This document shows positions 62,110 to 64,000 of a DNA stretch of 64,000 nucleotides, in pieces. Source of the stretch: Hyaloscypha bicolor E (Eukaryota; Ascomycota; Leotiomycetes; Helotiales; Hyaloscyphaceae); contig NW_020194554.1 in assembly GCF_002865645.1 (NCBI RefSeq), positions 682,001 to 746,000 of the forward strand. Reading direction: 5' to 3'. The notes under the pieces were generated by a model that was given only the letters and a program-made list of their open reading frames with translations, was not told the DNA's origin and did not search any database. Numbering within the stretch: the stretch's first letter is position 1; each line of letters opens with the position of its first letter. The position numbers and the translations under genes are program-made.

Positions 62110-64000
62110 CTACCTGATCTCAGTAGTTGGCAAGGTCTCTCCCTCGAGCTCAGCCTTCTTGCTATAATCGGGCGTTGGGCTGTCACTACCCGAGGTCTCG
62201 ACGCCGTTAACAACGCCCTCTTCTCTTCCAAGCATATGATGCTCGACATTGATGACGGGACCTGGATGTATTAGCCAAAGGTACTTTTTTTAAGGGTGTA
62301 GGTTATGGGTGTGATATACCTTTGAACCATTTACGAGCTGACGCGAACCACCAGATATTCACTAGCGTCATTGGCCCGCCGTACACCACAATGGTCCAGC
62401 TGCCAAACCCATTAGCACTGAGAATCCCAGAGGTATTTTAGGGAGCTGGAGGTCTTACTTCATCAACTGGGGTGTAAGATCGGATCCTCTAACTGATGGG
62501 AAACAGAGGATTGGCATCATCACGACAATAAACGAGCACGCCATCATTCCAATCGGCTTGCTGAATTTGCCGAGGTGCCATGGTCCACGACGGAAGCGGT
62601 CGCCGACAAAGAAGGTCTTGATGAAGATGGGGATTGTGAAGGCAACATAGGCGGCAATGGCCCCGACCGAGAAGATGGCTCCGATGGCCACAGATCCCCC
62701 AAAGATCAAGCACAACAAGCAAATTCCGATCGCAGTGTTAAACCAGACAGCATTCACGGGCGTGGACGTGTGCTTGTTGACCCGCTTGATCCAGAAAGAC
62801 GCAGGGAAACAGCCGTCACGGGCATAGGCGAAAGTGACTCGGGAGGCTGCAACCATACAGCCTTGGCCCATGGAGTAGGCGCAAACAATTGTCAGACCGA
62901 GAACTGCGAGGGCGATCTTTTGCGGCATGACCTGGATCAAGTAGGAAGCCCACGGCTGGCCAAGGTCCGACCCGATGACGGATGGAATATCAATCACGGT
63001 GTATGCCACCACCAGCTGCAATGCCCATCCTGCCAATCCGCCAACTCCAGCAGTCATCACAATGGCGCGGGGAGACGCAACAGAGGCATTGCTGCATTCC
63101 TCGCTCAGGTGAAATGGGGCGTCGTATCCGCTCATGGTCCAGATGATCGCAATGAAGGACATCAGCACGGCAATTCCGTCGGGCCACTCTGTTCCATTCT
63201 GAATGGACCAAACTTGTGAGGAAGGGAAGAATTTCGGTGTATCGGCCGCTCCAGTCACAGACGCTGGAATCATGATGATGACAACAAACAAGCCGATCAT
63301 GTTAAGGGTTGAGCCGAAGGAGTTGTAGCGGGCGATCCACAACGTTGGCATGCTGGAGATGCACGCATGCTGAAGCATGATGAACACCGTGAGGAGAAAA
63401 GTCTGGTATTCGGTGGGCACATAGTTGGGGTTCGTGATTGATGCGGCAGCCAAAATCATCGCGGAGAGCGCATAGTTGACAGATGGAGCTCCCGTCACCT
63501 GGGTGCACCAATTCGACCACCCAGTGATCCAGGCCGCATATGGGCCCCACCCAGGAGGTGCCAAAACAGCAGAGGCATAATAAAGTCCACCACTGCGCCA
63601 AACGTCAGCTGTTTATTCGGAAACCATGCCCACCCACACACTCTCTCGTACCTAGTTGGCATGCTGGAGCACAGTTCAGCCATTCCCATGGCGACACATT
63701 GGATGAAAACCCAACTGATCAGCCAACCCCAGACCATTCCTCCGGTTCCAGCATAACCCATTCCAAATACCAGCGTGGATGCGAACGAGGGCAACAATCC
63801 CAGAACGGCGAACGAAACACAGAACGTCGTCCAGAGGGAGAACTCTCTCTTGAATTCTTGCTTGTAACCGAGCGCTACCAACGCAGCTTCGTCGGCAGAC
63901 AAGCCCTCGAAATTGGGGACATCGCCGTCTGGGAGGACCGTTGTGACGGACGGCTTGCGCAGGTCGATGCCGGCATGGCTGGCGCTATGGCTCTGCCTTG
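62110..64000 (-). CDS. APC-superfamily amino acid/choline/GABA permease, 5' end beyond window
   Basis: Visible exons 64000-63652 (continues past the window), 63592-62459, 62399-62320 and 62261-62110, with introns of 59, 59 and 58 nt; phases agree. The protein begins, within view, with a hydrophilic lead and GYKQEFKREFSLWTTF, then membrane helix 1 with GLLPSFASTL, both typical of fungal UGA4/HNM1-type permeases that import GABA, choline or related amines. Conserved features follow: a SSMPTSGGLYY motif built across the first visible intron, WITGWSNWCTQVTG, an MSGYDAPFHLSEE motif, and a helix-12 ending WFASARKWFKG. The cytosolic tail is acidic and Ser/Thr rich. About twelve helices are expected; substrate cannot be fixed from sequence. 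No ATG is seen before the window edge, so the start lies outside. Confidence 0.9.

Noticed and set aside
61844..62167. 107-codon plus-strand frame
   Set aside because: Overlaps the permease 3' exon antisense and has no recognisable domain.
62575..63219. 214-codon plus-strand frame
   Set aside because: Antisense of the permease's main exon, with biased composition arising from the helices on the other strand.

Overview
The window looks like a piece of a filamentous ascomycete (Pezizomycotina) genome with a two-speed, AT-isochore layout. The support is threefold. Genes carry short spliceosomal introns (about 42 to 141 nt, GTANGT-like donors, CTAAC/CTAAT-like branch sites). Gene types are fungal: TOK potassium channel, RTG2-like Ppx/GppA protein, GPI-type phospholipase B, MARVEL and DUF6594 proteins. 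Long extremely AT-rich blocks are almost devoid of CA/TG dinucleotides, the footprint of repeat-induced point mutation (RIP). The sequence does not let me name the species.

Layout: gene islands of normal composition alternate with degraded transposon blocks. Block 1-1805 (relics) is followed by the MARVEL gene (2053-2985, minus). Block about 3421-12095 holds a decayed LTR element. Island 12096-16090 carries the TOK channel (12704-14806, plus), a small cytolysin/lectin-like ORF (15047-15418, minus) and a 19-bp minisatellite. A 1.7-kb TIR transposon (16094-17812) separates it from the RTG2-like gene (18343-20288, plus). Block about 20390-26880 holds another LTR element. Phospholipase B (27417-29491, minus) follows, then a 3.3-kb hAT-type element with 8-bp target duplication (30095-33418). 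Next come a small frameshifted gene (33664-34136, plus) and a CAX-family exchanger (34326-35716, minus).

Block 36030-58260 is the largest. It contains a Ty3/gypsy-like element with identical-length 289-bp LTRs and a perfect 5-bp duplication (38448-53683). A Ty1/copia element (44308-50741) is nested inside it. A little-mutated pogo-like element (55147-57238) lies further right. The final island carries a DUF6594 membrane protein (59025-59951, minus) and the 3' part of an APC-family permease (62110 to window end, minus).

The genes do not form a recognisable pathway or cluster. Most encode membrane or secreted proteins (channel, exchanger, permease, MARVEL, DUF6594, GPI phospholipase). I found no convincing new multi-gene system. 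The most interesting points are the CAX-like protein whose two cation-binding alpha repeats both depart from the canonical motif, the nested retrotransposons with readable insertion history, a TIR element with poly-C termini, a homopolymer frameshift in a small gene, and a GC-AG intron with tandem alternative acceptors in the phospholipase signal peptide. Gene models were spliced by eye, by matching donor, branch and acceptor signals with reading phase and family conservation.
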